Below are positions 7,529 through 16,517 of a stretch of 64,000 nucleotides of DNA, piece by piece (within the stretch, counting starts at the first letter, position 1; every line of letters begins with the position of its first letter). The position numbers and the translations under genes were made by a program. The stretch is taken from the NCBI RefSeq assembly GCF_005405005.1, contig NZ_BJDH01000001.1:400399-464398 (forward strand). The letters are read 5' to 3'. The notes beneath the pieces are model-generated. The model ran no database searches. It saw only the letters and a program-made list of their open reading frames with translations, and was not told where the DNA came from. The stretch comes from Lactiplantibacillus daoliensis (GTDB lineage Bacteria > Bacillota > Bacilli > Lactobacillales > Lactobacillaceae).

Positions 7529-9799
7529 CTAATTTTCATCAATCCAAGCTTTTAGCGCGACACCAGTCCGAGACTTTGCCACATCAATCGACTTTCTTGG
7601 TACCCCACTGTACTGGATTTGACCGCCGTACCGGCCAGCATCGGGACCAACATCGATCAACCAATCCGCCTGACCAATCACGTCCAAATTATGTTCAATA
7701 ATAATCAGCGAGTTGCCAGCCGCCACCAAGTCATTGAACAAAGTCAACAACCGAGCGGTATCTTTCAAATGTAACCCTGCGGTAGGCTCGTCCAACAAGT
7801 AGATGGTTCCTCGTTTTCCGAGTTCTACGGCCAGCTTTAACCGCTGCAACTCACCACCAGACAACGTCGTCAATGGCTGTGCCAACGTTAAATAACCTAA
7901 ACCAACTCGATCCAAATTCGCTAATTGATGCGCTAGTTTGTCAGATGTCTCAAAAAAACTTGCCGCTGCTTTAACAGATAATTGCAGCACCTCTGCAATA
8001 TTCTTACCGTGATATTGATATTGCAACGCCGTTTCACTATATCGTTTACCATGGCACAACTCACAGGTCTGGACGACCGGATCCATAAATGCCATATTCG
8101 TGATAGTCACGCCCTTACCCTTACAACGTGGGCACGCACCCTTGCCATTATAACTGAACAAACTTGTGCCGACGTGATTATTCGCGGTACTAAAAAGTTT
8201 GCGAATCTCATCCAAAATACCAAGGTAAGTTGCCGGAGTCGAACGACTATTGAGCCCGACTGGGGCTTGCGCCAAGTCAATATAAGCTTCCTTAAGCTGA
8301 GACTTCAAAATCGTGACCAGTGAAGATTTCCCAGAACCGGCAACACCAGAAATAACAGTCATGACACCAAGTGGCACATCAACGTCCACGTTTTTCAGGT
8401 TATTTTGTGTCACCTGGCGTAACGCTAACTGCCCAGTCGGTTGCCGCTCCGTTCCCCAGTGATGGGGTTGCCGTAGCCAACTGCCAGTTAGCGACTCTGA
8501 TTCCATCAGCTCCGAGTATGTTCCCGTAAAGGTGACCGTCCCACCGCCTTGACCAGCTTCGGGGCCCATTTCCACGACGTAATCCGCAAAATCAATCATG
8601 GCCGGATTGTGCTCAACAATTAAGATCGTATTCCCTTTGGTCTTCAACCGTGTTAAAGCTTGCTTGACCAATTGAATATCGTGCGGATGCAACCCTACAC
8701 TTGGTTCATCCAAAATATAGACCATATCGACTAGCGCACTTGTCAAATATTTGGCGATCTTAATCCGCTGAGCTTCCCCACCGGACAATGAGCTTGTCCC
8801 ACGATCTAGCGTTAAATAGCCTAAACCAATATCGATCAGCGATTGAATCTTCGTGCTGAGCTCACGAACAACATCAGTCGCTAACGTGTCCGTAATCTGC
8901 GCTAAGAAAGTCAAAACATGTCGGAGATCCATGGCAGCCACTTCAGCAATATTTTTTCCATGGATACGATTGGTCAAAACTGCTGGCTTCAACCGGCTAC
9001 CATGACAAGTTGGACATGGTTTACGCGTCACAATTGCTGCAATTGCCTCGCGATGATGTTCTGCTTCCTTTTTGCCAATAACTGACCGTCGAATCCGTGG
9101 CACCACCCCTTCATACAAGGCAGTCCGTGGAAAGCCTTCACCAGGATGAGCCAGCTTCTGTTGTGGCGCGTGCATCAATAACTCATATTCTTCAGCCGTG
9201 TAATCTTTAATGGGCTTATCATCATCAAACAACCCACTAGTCGCATACCGTCGCCAGCGCCAAGTGTCGGGACCAAAACTGACAAAAGTAATGGCCCCTT
9301 GATTCAAGGATTTATTGGGATCAATGAGCTTTTCCTCGTCAATATCATCGACATAACCAAGACCCTGACAGCTCGGACACATGCCTTGTGGTAAATTAAA
9401 CGAAAACGTGTCAGAGTAACCAATAAATGGCTGACCAATGCGTGAAAACAGTAATCGCAATAATGAATAGATTCCCGTATACGTGGCCAACGTCGAGCGG
9501 GCATTCTTGCCTAAGCGTTGTTGTTCGATCACAATTGCAACCGGTAAATGTGCAATATCAGCCACATGTGGCTGACCAAATTTTGGTAAATATTGTTGCG
9601 TGAAACTTGGAAAGGTCTCATTCAATTCGCGACGAGATGCCGCCGCAATCGTATCAAAAACCAATGAAGACTTGCCAGAACCAGATAGGCCGACAAACAC
9701 CGTCGTTTCATACTTAGGCACCCGCAAATTCACATGCTGTAGATTGTTCTGCGTAGCATCCTTAATCTCAATAAAGCCATGTTTGAAAGTTGGTTGCAT
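7529..9799 (-). CDS. UvrA-like tandem ABC ATPase lacking the UvrB-binding domain
   Basis: 756 residues; ATG 9799 is preceded by GGGGGAG. Two ABC modules, each with a Walker A (GLSGSGKSSLVF near residue 40, GVAGSGKSSLVT near 490), a signature (SSLSGGEAQRIKIAKYL, TTLSGGELQRLKLAVEL) and a Walker B (YILDEPSVGLH, YLLDEPTAGLH). CxxC zinc modules are visible (CPSCQGLGY, CPTCHGSR, CPRCKGKGV, CELCHGKRY). True UvrA is ~940-950 residues; here the segment between the first signature helix and RSTLATYTGIYSLL is short, so the UvrB-binding domain is absent. That fits class II UvrA (UvrA2), linked in other bacteria to drug or DNA-damage tolerance. Reading frame and key motifs are intact, so it is not a broken gene. 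Confidence 0.88.
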   Translation of the reverse strand: MQPTFKHGFIEIKDATQNNLQHVNLRVPKYETTVFVGLSGSGKSSLVFDTIAAASRRELNETFPSFTQQYLPKFGQPHVADIAHLPVAIVIEQQRLGKNARSTLATYTGIYSLLRLLFSRIGQPFIGYSDTFSFNLPQGMCPSCQGLGYVDDIDEEKLIDPNKSLNQGAITFVSFGPDTWRWRRYATSGLFDDDKPIKDYTAEEYELLMHAPQQKLAHPGEGFPRTALYEGVVPRIRRSVIGKKEAEHHREAIAAIVTRKPCPTCHGSRLKPAVLTNRIHGKNIAEVAAMDLRHVLTFLAQITDTLATDVVRELSTKIQSLIDIGLGYLTLDRGTSSLSGGEAQRIKIAKYLTSALVDMVYILDEPSVGLHPHDIQLVKQALTRLKTKGNTILIVEHNPAMIDFADYVVEMGPEAGQGGGTVTFTGTYSELMESESLTGSWLRQPHHWGTERQPTGQLALRQVTQNNLKNVDVDVPLGVMTVISGVAGSGKSSLVTILKSQLKEAYIDLAQAPVGLNSRSTPATYLGILDEIRKLFSTANNHVGTSLFSYNGKGACPRCKGKGVTITNMAFMDPVVQTCELCHGKRYSETALQYQYHGKNIAEVLQLSVKAAASFFETSDKLAHQLANLDRVGLGYLTLAQPLTTLSGGELQRLKLAVELGKRGTIYLLDEPTAGLHLKDTARLLTLFNDLVAAGNSLIIIEHNLDVIGQADWLIDVGPDAGRYGGQIQYSGVPRKSIDVAKSRTGVALKAWIDEN

Positions 9800-9956
9800 C
9801 AAATTTTCTCCCCCTCAGTGTCTTAGTCTCAAAGTCATTACTTCCACCATACCACATTCTAAAATTTTGTTGGCAATGACGATTGCACAAGGCAATTTTG
9901 TCAAGCAACGTAGCGTTACTTTCACTAATTGTACTCATGATAACGTTGACTGAACG

Positions 9957-10006
9957 CAAAAAAACAGCACCGCTGAGTCATCTAAAATGACTGCAACGGT
10001 GCTGTT
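9957..10006 (-). terminator. Terminator of rplJ-rplL
   Basis: On the minus strand AACAGCACCG and CGGTGCTGTT form a 10-bp stem (10006-9997 with 9972-9963), followed by seven T (complement of 9957-9963). Confidence 0.92.
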
Positions 10007-10028
10007 AAATTTTTCAGAAAAGGGTGAA

Positions 10029-10397
10029 TTACTTAAGAGTAACCACGCCACCAACTTCTTCAAGTTTAGCCTTGATGTCGTTAGCTTCGTCTTCTGAAAC
10101 GCCTTCCTTAACAACTGAAGGTACGTTATCAACAAGACCCTTAGCATCTTTCAAGCCAAGACCAGTGATATCGCGAACGGCTTTAATAGCCTTAACCTTT
10201 TGGTCGCCAGATTCAGTTAATTCAACATCGTATGAATCCTTAGCAGCGGCAGCGTCGCCACCAGCAGCGCCAGCAACAGCAACAGGTGCTGAAGCTGAGA
10301 CATCGAATTCTTCTTCGATAGCCTTAACTAAATCGTTTAAATCTGAAATTGATGCTTCTTTTAATGAAGCAATAATAGTATCTTTATCAAAAGCCAT
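10029..10397 (-). CDS. rplL: 50S ribosomal protein L7/L12
   Basis: 122 residues, the usual size. ATG 10397 (MAFDKD) is selected because GGAGG lies 8 nt upstream; the longer reading begins inside the ribosome site. It forms the multimeric stalk that recruits translation GTPases. The N-terminal dimerisation helix ([18 protein letters not shown]), the Ala-rich hinge ([16 protein letters not shown]) and the conserved C-terminal domain ([20 protein letters not shown]) are all seen. It follows rplJ by 54 bp in the same operon and is closed by a strong terminator. Confidence 0.98.
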   Translation of the reverse strand: MAFDKDTIIASLKEASISDLNDLVKAIEEEFDVSASAPVAVAGAAGGDAAAAKDSYDVELTESGDQKVKAIKAVRDITGLGLKDAKGLVDNVPSVVKEGVSEDEANDIKAKLEEVGGVVTLK

Positions 10398-10451
10398 TTT
10401 ATGTTCCTCCATTTTTGGGTGAAAATTATTTTTTAGGTTTACACCAACAGC

Positions 10452-10955
10452 CTAAGCTGCGTCTTCGTCGCCTTTTTCAGCAATCGCCTTAACAGCGTAT
10501 GCAACGTTACGAACAGGTGCTTGTAACAAGTTAGCGATAGTAGCCAATAATTCTTCACGTGATGGCATAGTAGCGTATTCTTGGATTTCTTCAAGAGTAG
10601 CAACCTTACCTTCAACCATCCCACCCTTTAATTGTAGGGCATCGGCAGTCTTTGCGAAGTTAGCTAAAATCTTTGCTGGAGCAATTGGATCTTCTTCAGA
10701 GAAGGCCACGGCAGTTGGGCCAGAAAAAACATCATTCATGTCAGCGTAACCAGCTTTTTCAGCGGCACGGACCATAACTTTGTTTTTAATGACTTCCATC
10801 TTAACACCTGCATCACGCAATTGCTTACGTAAGTCGGTGACTTCTTCAACTGTCAAACCACGGTAATCAACCACGATGGCAGATACAGATTTGTTCAATT
10901 GTTCAGTGACTTCTTCAACTTTTTGTGCTTTTACAGCAACAGTTTCTTTACTCAA
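10452..10955 (-). CDS. rplJ: 50S ribosomal protein L10
   Basis: 167 residues from TTG 10955 ([12 protein letters not shown]), with GGGAGGTGA 5 nt upstream. The longer GTG start at 10964 lies inside the ribosome site and is rejected. L10 anchors the L7/L12 dimers to the ribosome. The protein shows [19 protein letters not shown] and the C-terminal helix that binds L12. Expression is expected to be autoregulated through the L10 leader directly upstream. Confidence 0.97.
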   Translation of the reverse strand: MSKETVAVKAQKVEEVTEQLNKSVSAIVVDYRGLTVEEVTDLRKQLRDAGVKMEVIKNKVMVRAAEKAGYADMNDVFSGPTAVAFSEEDPIAPAKILANFAKTADALQLKGGMVEGKVATLEEIQEYATMPSREELLATIANLLQAPVRNVAYAVKAIAEKGDEDAA

Positions 10956-10969
10956 ATGATTCACCTCCC

Positions 10970-11098
10970 GGAATTTTTTGTTCAGGGATTTATAAAAAAA
11001 TCCCTATGTCCACCAAGACATAGAGAAAAAACAATGTCCTCGGCAGGTAGATTAAGGCCATATTGGCCGCCTGAGTCTTAGGTAGAGATATTACTTAA
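10970..11098 (-). ncRNA. Ribosomal protein L10 leader (autoregulatory mRNA structure)
   Basis: The leader between the rplJ promoter and its start contains, on the minus strand, CCTGCCGAGGAC, typical of the L10/L12-binding kink-turn leader, within the hairpin region 11035-11085. A stem follows (CTATGTC with GACATAG, 11023-10999), then GGGATTTTTTTATAAATCCC. The last part resembles an intrinsic terminator and suggests attenuation when L10-L12 is in excess. Assigned from family knowledge; the binding site was not modelled. Confidence 0.75.
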
Positions 11099-11106
11099 CC
11101 TCTAGT

Positions 11107-11135
11107 AATCTATCACAGATCACCCACGGGGTCAA
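11107..11135 (-). promoter_or_regulatory. Promoter of rplJ-rplL
   Basis: Minus-strand TTGACC (11135-11130), a 17-bp spacer and TAGATT (11112-11107), just after rplA and before the L10 leader. Confidence 0.7.
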
Positions 11136-11155
11136 TTGTTTTCAGAAACTAGTCC

Positions 11156-11845
11156 TTAAAATGAGGCTAAGTCAACCCGTACAGCTGGTGTAAAGGTTGA
11201 AGTAACGACCAAGTTTTGAACGAAAGTCCCACGTACTGAGGCTGGACGAGCTTTAGTGATGGTTTCTTCAATGGTCTTGAAGTTACCAACAAGCTTGTCA
11301 GTATCAAATGATACCTTGCCAACAGGAACGTGCACGTTACCATCACGGTCTGTCCGGTAAGTTACCTTGCCGGCTTTTGAATCGTTAACCGCTTTAGCAA
11401 CGTCCATTGTAACCGTCCCAGTCTTAGGGTTAGGCATTAATCCTTTAGGACCAAGTACCCGACCTAAACGACCAACTTGGGCCATCATGTCTGGGGTTGC
11501 GATTGCAACGTCAAAGTCTAACCAACCGTCTTGAATCCGGGCAACTAAGTCGGCTTCACCGACTACGTCAGCACCAGCTTCTTCAGCTTCTTTAGCTTTG
11601 TCGCCTTTAGCAAAAACGATAACGGTTTGTTCTTTACCGGTACCATTTGGTAAGACAACTGCACCACGAAGTTGTTGGTCAGCTTGCTTTGTATCAACGT
11701 TTAATTTGAAAGCAACTTCAACAGTTGAATCAAACTTTGCGAAATCCATCTTTTTGACCAAGTCTACCGCTTCAGTTACATCGTAAGCTTTGTCACGATC
11801 AACTAGCTTAGCGGCTTCTTGGTATTGTTTACTTTTCTTTGCCAT
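11156..11845 (-). CDS. rplA: 50S ribosomal protein L1
   Basis: 229 residues, normal length; ATG 11845 with GGAGG upstream. L1 forms the mobile stalk at the ribosomal E site and in many bacteria represses its own operon by binding the mRNA. Conserved blocks are [46 protein letters not shown] and [19 protein letters not shown]. rplK lies 99 bp upstream. That gap holds an imperfect hairpin with ATGGATGTGT and could be an L1 target, though this is not shown. Confidence 0.98.
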   Translation of the reverse strand: MAKKSKQYQEAAKLVDRDKAYDVTEAVDLVKKMDFAKFDSTVEVAFKLNVDTKQADQQLRGAVVLPNGTGKEQTVIVFAKGDKAKEAEEAGADVVGEADLVARIQDGWLDFDVAIATPDMMAQVGRLGRVLGPKGLMPNPKTGTVTMDVAKAVNDSKAGKVTYRTDRDGNVHVPVGKVSFDTDKLVGNFKTIEETITKARPASVRGTFVQNLVVTSTFTPAVRVDLASF

Positions 11846-11944
11846 CTAAGTGTTTTCCTCCTTGCAAATGTGGTTCAAACGGAGATTTCCTCCCACTTGA
11901 CACATCCATTTTGATGAAGTGTCCGACATACTCTCAGTACTGAA

Positions 11945-12370
11945 TTAGCCTTCGACAGTGAATCCCATACTCCGAGCAGTACCTTCGATCATGCGCATAG
12001 CTGCTTCAACATCAGCTGCGTTTAGATCTTGCATTTTAGTTTCAGCGATTTCTTTAACTTGAGCTGAAGTTACCGTAGCAACTTTGTTCGTGTTAGGTTC
12101 GCCGGAACCATGTTCAACACCGGCAGCTTTCTTTAAAAGAACGGCAGCAGGTGGGGTCTTGGTAATGAAGTCGAATGAACGATCCTCATAAACCGTAATC
12201 ACAACGGGAATGATCATACCTGCTTGATCAGCGGTACGAGCATTGAAATCCTTTGTGAAGCCCATGATATTGATACCTGCTTGACCTAATGCTGGGCCAA
12301 CTGGCGGAGCTGGTGTTGCCTTGCCCGCAGGAATTTGTAATTTAACAACGTTAGCTACTTTTTTAGCCAC
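11945..12370 (-). CDS. rplK: 50S ribosomal protein L11
   Basis: 141 residues from GTG 12370 ([18 protein letters not shown]), exactly the family length, with AGGAGG nearby. The open frame continues upstream but that part is not protein-like. L11 binds 23S rRNA at the GTPase centre. Seen are the proline-rich switch [21 protein letters not shown] and the C-terminal rRNA-binding region [25 protein letters not shown]. First gene of the rplK-rplA pair, with a promoter overlapping the end of the preceding hydrolase gene. Confidence 0.98.
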   Translation of the reverse strand: MAKKVANVVKLQIPAGKATPAPPVGPALGQAGINIMGFTKDFNARTADQAGMIIPVVITVYEDRSFDFITKTPPAAVLLKKAAGVEHGSGEPNTNKVATVTSAQVKEIAETKMQDLNAADVEAAMRMIEGTARSMGFTVEG

Positions 12371-12460
12371 GAGACATTCCTCCTTAGTCCGTGATGTGGT
12401 AAATGGAGCTGAGTTTTTGCTCCTCCCACGTGAACGTGCATACGTGACGCACAAACGATA

Positions 12461-12489
12461 TTCTACCACATCTATTTTTTATCAGCAAC
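12461..12489 (-). promoter_or_regulatory. Promoter of rplK-rplA
   Basis: Minus-strand TTGCTG (12489-12484), a 17-bp spacer and TAGAAT (12466-12461). The -35 box lies inside the last codons of the upstream hydrolase gene. Confidence 0.65.
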
Positions 12490-13359
12490 CGTTTTTGCCA
12501 GTTCCGGATATAAAAATTGAACGATTTGTCGATCAACTTCATAATTTTCATGTAACCGCGAGTGTCGTGCGTTCTTCCCATGAACAACAAATTCATGATA
12601 ACGGGACACGACTGGCCGCAGTAAAAACTTTAAGGACAACGCACTGTTTAACGCAACCACGCCATCGCTTTGAACCTCATCACCGACATCGCCAGCAATA
12701 TTTAAATAAGAGATCGTATTTGGTAATCGCTGCAACGTCCGCAAAAAATAATTATAAACGGGCGTGGTCTTTGTCGGTCCCAGTGTGGTCAACGGATGAT
12801 TTTCAATGGGATACGTATTCTGTCCTACTTCACTATCATTGAATGGCGCACCAATCGTCACCACTTTGCGTACTTCTGGTAAATTAACCAATTCTGCAGC
12901 GGTTGTTAAATACTGAAACAACACGACGCCCCCCATTGAATGGGCGACCAAATTAATCGTCTGTACATGTTCGTGGGCCAACAAATACTTCACAACCGCT
13001 AAAACACCGGCCGCTTGTTGCCGCACAGCCACGCGTGGCGTCGCAAAAATCAACTGAACCATCGGCCGATACGAATCTAAATGCCCCGTAACGTGCGGGT
13101 GGTTATGGCGATCAATCACGACGACCAACGATTTATTGGCGACACGACTACGCACAAAACGCTGTAACATTCCACCAAATGAGAAACGATTACCCGCATA
13201 ACCTGGAATAAATAACGTCACCGCACTATCATCCGCAGTCTGTGGTTGCGGCGACGGTGCTAAATGTTGAGGTTGACCATACTGAATAAACTTAAACCCA
13301 ATCCGGCCTAAGAGACCCAGCACAATAATCCCAATAATAATCAACACCAGTTGTGCCAC
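12472..13359 (-). CDS. Membrane-anchored alpha/beta hydrolase (DUF915-like)
   Basis: 295 residues from a GTG start with GGTGGGA upstream. The first ~20 residues ([19 protein letters not shown]) form an uncleaved signal anchor. The rest is an alpha/beta hydrolase: oxyanion-loop region [15 protein letters not shown] near residue 50, nucleophile elbow VAHSMGGVV near 140, and late His candidates around [11 protein letters not shown]. Proteins of this type in lactobacilli are annotated as cell-surface hydrolases of unknown substrate. It sits between nusG (25 bp upstream) and rplK, an unusual place for a lipase-like gene but one shared by relatives as far as I recall. Substrate not known. Confidence 0.8.
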   Translation of the reverse strand: MAQLVLIIIGIIVLGLLGRIGFKFIQYGQPQHLAPSPQPQTADDSAVTLFIPGYAGNRFSFGGMLQRFVRSRVANKSLVVVIDRHNHPHVTGHLDSYRPMVQLIFATPRVAVRQQAAGVLAVVKYLLAHEHVQTINLVAHSMGGVVLFQYLTTAAELVNLPEVRKVVTIGAPFNDSEVGQNTYPIENHPLTTLGPTKTTPVYNYFLRTLQRLPNTISYLNIAGDVGDEVQSDGVVALNSALSLKFLLRPVVSRYHEFVVHGKNARHSRLHENYEVDRQIVQFLYPELAKTVADKK

Positions 13360-13383
13360 AGTTTCCCACCAGCTTACTTATAA

Positions 13384-13932
13384 TTATTGAATTTGATCAA
13401 CTTGGTCGAAATCTAATTCCGTACTCGTTTCACGACCGAACATGTTGATGTTAACTTTCAACTTCAACTTTTCATTATCAATTTCGGTAATCTCACCAGA
13501 AAGACCGGAGAAAGCCCCGTCAATAATGGTAACATGTTCGCCAACTTCAACATTCAATTCAGTATGACGCGCACTCATGCCTAATTGATGCAAGATGCTC
13601 TCTGCTTCTTCAGGTAACAATGGTGTTGGCTTACTTCCTTGACCATGTGATCCCAAGAACCCAGTTACACCTGGGGTATTCCGGACAATATACCAAGCTT
13701 GATCGGTCATCACCATTTCAACTAATACGTAGCCAGGGAAAACTTTTTTCATTTCAACTTTGTCTTTCCCATTTTTTACTTCATGGGATTCTTCTTCAGG
13801 AACAACAACCCGAAAAATATTATCTTCCATACCCATTGATTGGGCCCGAGATTCCAAATTTGAACTAACTTTGTTTTCATAACCAGCATAAGTGTGTAAA
13901 ACGTACCACTTTTTTTCAACAGATTCGACCAT
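13384..13932 (-). CDS. nusG: Transcription termination/antitermination factor NusG
   Basis: 182 residues; ATG 13932 with AAAGGAG. NusG binds RNA polymerase and modulates pausing and coupling to translation. The N-terminal NGN domain (KKWYVLHTYAGYENKV, FPGYVLVEMVMTDQAWYIVRNTPGVTGF) and the C-terminal KOW domain (VGEHVTIIDGAFSGLSGEITEID) are both present. Order rpmG-secE-nusG is the standard Firmicutes order. Confidence 0.98.
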   Translation of the reverse strand: MVESVEKKWYVLHTYAGYENKVSSNLESRAQSMGMEDNIFRVVVPEEESHEVKNGKDKVEMKKVFPGYVLVEMVMTDQAWYIVRNTPGVTGFLGSHGQGSKPTPLLPEEAESILHQLGMSARHTELNVEVGEHVTIIDGAFSGLSGEITEIDNEKLKLKVNINMFGRETSTELDFDQVDQIQ

Positions 13933-13965
13933 GATTAAACTCCTTTAAGAATGTCTTTTAGGTAA

Positions 13966-13997
13966 AATAAAAAAACCTCGTCGCAACGAAGTTTTTT
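13966..13997 (-). terminator. Hairpin with T-run between secE and nusG (possible attenuator)
   Basis: Minus-strand AAAAAACTTCGT and ACGAGGTTTTTT form a 12-bp stem with a 4-nt loop (13997-13986/13981-13970) inside the secE-nusG gap. It has the form of an intrinsic terminator placed within an operon, so it may reduce rather than stop transcription. Confidence 0.7.
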
Positions 13998-14039
13998 CTC
14001 CAATAAACGTATTATAACAAATTTTTAGCTAAAAGACCA

Positions 14040-14225
14040 TTAATGCCAAGCCATCAATAGTTTTAATAACAATTGGATGACCCAGTCAAACAGGGCAAAG
14101 AAAGCAACGAAGAACAACGAAGTCGAAATAACGGTCCAAGAATCGCGCCGATTTTCGGCCCAAGTTGGCCAAGTCACTTTTTTCATCTCATGTCCGACTG
14201 AACCAAAGAACTTAAATAATCGCAT
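14040..14225 (-). CDS. secE: Preprotein translocase subunit SecE
   Basis: 61 residues, the normal single-spanning Gram-positive size. SecE clamps SecY in the plasma-membrane channel. The conserved amphipathic GHEMKKVTWPTWAENRRDS segment precedes one membrane helix (VISTSLFFVAFFALFDWVIQLLL). It starts 11 bp after rpmG. Confidence 0.96.
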   Translation of the reverse strand: MRLFKFFGSVGHEMKKVTWPTWAENRRDSWTVISTSLFFVAFFALFDWVIQLLLKLLMAWH

Positions 14226-14236
14226 AATTAATCCCC

Positions 14237-14386
14237 CTACCGCGTTTCACGATGAAGTGTGTGTTTTCCACAAAATTTACAAAATTTGTTTACTTCTAAG
14301 CGGTGAGTTCGATTGGGGTTGGCGTCAATCGTGTAGTTCCGTGAACCACAAACGGTACAAGCCAACGCAATTTTTTTCTGTGCCAT
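14237..14386 (-). CDS. rpmG: 50S ribosomal protein L33
   Basis: 49 residues from ATG 14386 ([10 protein letters not shown]), with GGAGGTAG 7 nt upstream; the longer open frame is not used. Two CxxC pairs ([10 protein letters not shown] and FCKFCGKHT) mark the zinc-binding form of L33, as opposed to the cysteine-free paralogue used under zinc shortage. Confidence 0.96.
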   Translation of the reverse strand: MAQKKIALACTVCGSRNYTIDANPNRTHRLEVNKFCKFCGKHTLHRETR

Positions 14387-14415
14387 CGAGTCTACCTCCA
14401 TAATTATCAGGTCTA

Positions 14416-14444
14416 ACATTATCATGGACCGTTTCGAATGTCAA
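14416..14444 (-). promoter_or_regulatory. Promoter of rpmG-secE-nusG
   Basis: Minus-strand TTGACA (14444-14439), a 17-bp spacer and TAATGT (14421-14416), immediately after the sigma-factor gene. Confidence 0.6.
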
Positions 14445-14451
14445 TTTAAGC

Positions 14452-15009
14452 CTAGGCGAACAATAATGCGCGTAACTTCCGGCGACAACGATCAATCGCA
14501 TTCAAGACTGGTGCTAACTCAAGCTGTAGTTTGAGAGCAATCCCTTGCGGCGTGAGACCGTTTAGTAACGCTGCGAAGACCTGATTTTCAAAATAAGAAC
14601 ACTCAATCACGAAACGCTTGATGACTTCGTGAATATAGAGAATATCAATGGCCAGTTGTTCCGGGCCAACTAACTCTTCTAAAACCATCGCATCTTCATA
14701 ATCTAATGATAATAATTCTTGAGCAGGTTGCCTTTTTTGGGCCTGTGTTCGCCGAATCAAGTCAATGATCCGATTACTCAACAGTAACCGGTAAAAAGCG
14801 CCAAAACTGCTAGCTTGCCGGTGGTCATACTGCTGTGCCGCCCGATGCATGGTAATTAAAGCCTCTTGTTTCCAATCATCAGTATCATAACTCCGGATAA
14901 AATATTGGCGCTGTAGTTTTTGAGCTACCGGAACATATCGTTTGGAAAGTAGTAACAGGGCCTCTGTGTCACCCGCGCCGGCTAAACCAATCAAATGCTG
15001 TTCATCCAA
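14452..15009 (-). CDS. sigH: SigH-like alternative RNA polymerase sigma factor
   Basis: 185 residues. A short sigma-70-family protein: region 2 is seen as YDTDDWKQEALITMHRAAQQYD and SFGAFYRLLLSNRIIDLIRR, and region 4 is degenerate (ENQVFAALLNGLTPQGIALKLQL). Its position beside rpmG-secE-nusG and cysS-rlmB-yacP is that of sigH in Bacillus and its homologues in lactobacilli, where it is tied to competence genes. The ATG has only a weak ribosome site, consistent with low expression. No spore genes are implied. Regulon inferred, not seen. Confidence 0.85.
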   Translation of the reverse strand: MDEQHLIGLAGAGDTEALLLLSKRYVPVAQKLQRQYFIRSYDTDDWKQEALITMHRAAQQYDHRQASSFGAFYRLLLSNRIIDLIRRTQAQKRQPAQELLSLDYEDAMVLEELVGPEQLAIDILYIHEVIKRFVIECSYFENQVFAALLNGLTPQGIALKLQLELAPVLNAIDRCRRKLRALLFA

Positions 15010-15065
15010 AGTATTTTCTCGACTTATACGTATTCAGAAACCACCCCGTTGAATCTGTAAACCTT

Positions 15066-15094
15066 AATATACAGGCGGTTTAACACACATACAA
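15066..15094 (-). promoter_or_regulatory. Putative promoter of sigH
   Basis: Minus-strand TTGTAT (15094-15089), a 17-bp spacer and TATATT (15071-15066), 57 bp before the sigH ATG. An inverted repeat AACAAGAACGCTTGTT (15113-15098) lies immediately upstream and could be an operator. Confidence 0.5.
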
Positions 15095-15198
15095 GCGAAC
15101 AAGCGTTCTTGTTTCACACTAGAAACTTGTTCATCAATTAACTAATTTCAAAAATCAGGTTAATTGATCGAAAAAACACTTTTATTGATATCGTTGGA

Positions 15199-15741
15199 CT
15201 AATGATGATGCTTAGTATGTTCTCGTTCCAACTGCTGGCGATATTCATCCAGTGCTGACAATTGATGCTCATTCCACGGTGATTTCCGAACTGAACCACG
15301 ATCTTGACTCCGCAAAGCCGTGTGCCGAACTTCCTTGAGATCTGCATGGACACGTTTACGTAACTCCAAGGCCGGAATTCGCAAGGCGCCTTCGGAAAAG
15401 ATCACCCATTGCTCGGCTTGATCACTAGTTGCCACCGTAACTTGCAAGACCCGCGACTGTTTATCGGCTGCCAATTTTTCAATGTAGCTGTCAGCGGTTT
15501 GATCCTTGCTCGTCCAAACAATCTCTAAATCAGCTTGCCGATAACTTTTAGAATTGCCCGGAACATACATGGCATCAAAAACAACGGTAATATTTAAGCC
15601 ACTAATTTTTTTATATTCAGTCAGAACGTTCAAAAGCTCATCACGTGCTTCTGGCAGTCGATCGGTTTGTTTTAACTGGGCGAGTTCTGGCCAATTACCA
15701 ATCATATTATATGCATCCACAATCAATAATTGTTGTTTCAT
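15199..15741 (-). CDS. NYN-domain ribosome-associated endonuclease (YacP/Rae1-like)
   Basis: 180 residues. A PIN-like NYN nuclease: LLIVDAYNMIGNWPE at the N-terminus supplies the first catalytic Asp, NITVVFDAMYVPG the next acidic block, and IVWTSKDQTADSYIEKL plus VTVATSDQAEQ the last. In Bacillus this family (Rae1) cleaves mRNA in the ribosomal A site. It starts 2 bp after rlmB, so the two are translationally linked in the gltX/cysS operon. Confidence 0.88.
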   Translation of the reverse strand: MKQQLLIVDAYNMIGNWPELAQLKQTDRLPEARDELLNVLTEYKKISGLNITVVFDAMYVPGNSKSYRQADLEIVWTSKDQTADSYIEKLAADKQSRVLQVTVATSDQAEQWVIFSEGALRIPALELRKRVHADLKEVRHTALRSQDRGSVRKSPWNEHQLSALDEYRQQLEREHTKHHH

Positions 15742-15743
15742 AA

Positions 15744-16517
15744 TTAATTTCCAAGTGGATGACGCGAAGTATAGCCTTGATAAATTAATAAGCTGGCTGC
15801 AACACTCGCATTCAAACTCTGAACATGTCCCACCATCGGAATCGTCAGCATTTCATCGACACTCTTCTTCAATAGTGGCGAGATACCTTTTCCTTCATTC
15901 CCAATAATTAAGCCAACGGCACCGCTTGCGTCCCAGCGACGATAGTCAGTCCCATTCATATCGGTTCCAAAGATCCATAGACCTTGTTCTTGCAGTTGCT
16001 TAACTGTTTGAACTAGGTTCGTAACCCGAGCAACCTTGACATGTTCGATTGCACCAGTCGATGTCTTAGCAACCGTGCTAGTCAAGCCAACTGCCCGCCG
16101 TTTAGGAATAATGATCCCATGTGCACCGGCTGCATCCGCAGTCCGCATGATTGAGCCTAAGTTATGTGGGTCTTCAATGTTGTCCAAAATCAAGAAAAAT
16201 GGTGGTTCGTTTTTGGCCTTTGCCACGGCGAATAAGTCGTCAATCGTACTATATTCAAAGGCAGCAACGCCGACGGCAACCCCCTGGTGGTTACCATTAT
16301 CGGTCAAACGATCCAATTTTTGTTTTGGCACATATTGGACAATTAAGTTTCGCTTCTTCGCAATTTTCGCAATGTCATTTAACACATCTGCCTGTAATCC
16401 GCTTTGGATAAACACCTTATTAATTTGTTGTTCACTCTTAATCGCGGCCATGGCTGGATGGCGGCCAATCACGAAATCAGCTGGTTCTTGGGTTGTTTGT
16501 TGTTCATCAGTTGACAT
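15744..16517 (-). CDS. rlmB: 23S rRNA (guanosine-2'-O)-methyltransferase RlmB
   Basis: 257 residues from ATG 16517 (MSTDEQQ), with GGGAGGG upstream. A SpoU/TrmH-family knotted methyltransferase acting on G2251 of 23S rRNA. It has an N-terminal substrate domain ([14 protein letters not shown]) and the SPOUT motifs [37 protein letters not shown] and [17 protein letters not shown]. Its start overlaps the end of mrnC by 11 bp. Confidence 0.94.
   Translation of the reverse strand: MSTDEQQTTQEPADFVIGRHPAMAAIKSEQQINKVFIQSGLQADVLNDIAKIAKKRNLIVQYVPKQKLDRLTDNGNHQGVAVGVAAFEYSTIDDLFAVAKAKNEPPFFLILDNIEDPHNLGSIMRTADAAGAHGIIIPKRRAVGLTSTVAKTSTGAIEHVKVARVTNLVQTVKQLQEQGLWIFGTDMNGTDYRRWDASGAVGLIIGNEGKGISPLLKKSVDEMLTIPMVGHVQSLNASVAASLLIYQGYTSRHPLGN

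Noticed and set aside
7529..9799. Truncated or frameshifted uvrA
   Set aside because: Both ABC modules, all zinc modules and the normal ends are intact; the shorter length is due to one missing internal domain.
12371..12469. N-terminal extension of L11 in the longer open frame
   Set aside because: The GTG at 12370 has the proper ribosome site and gives the exact family length; the extension crosses the promoter -10 region.
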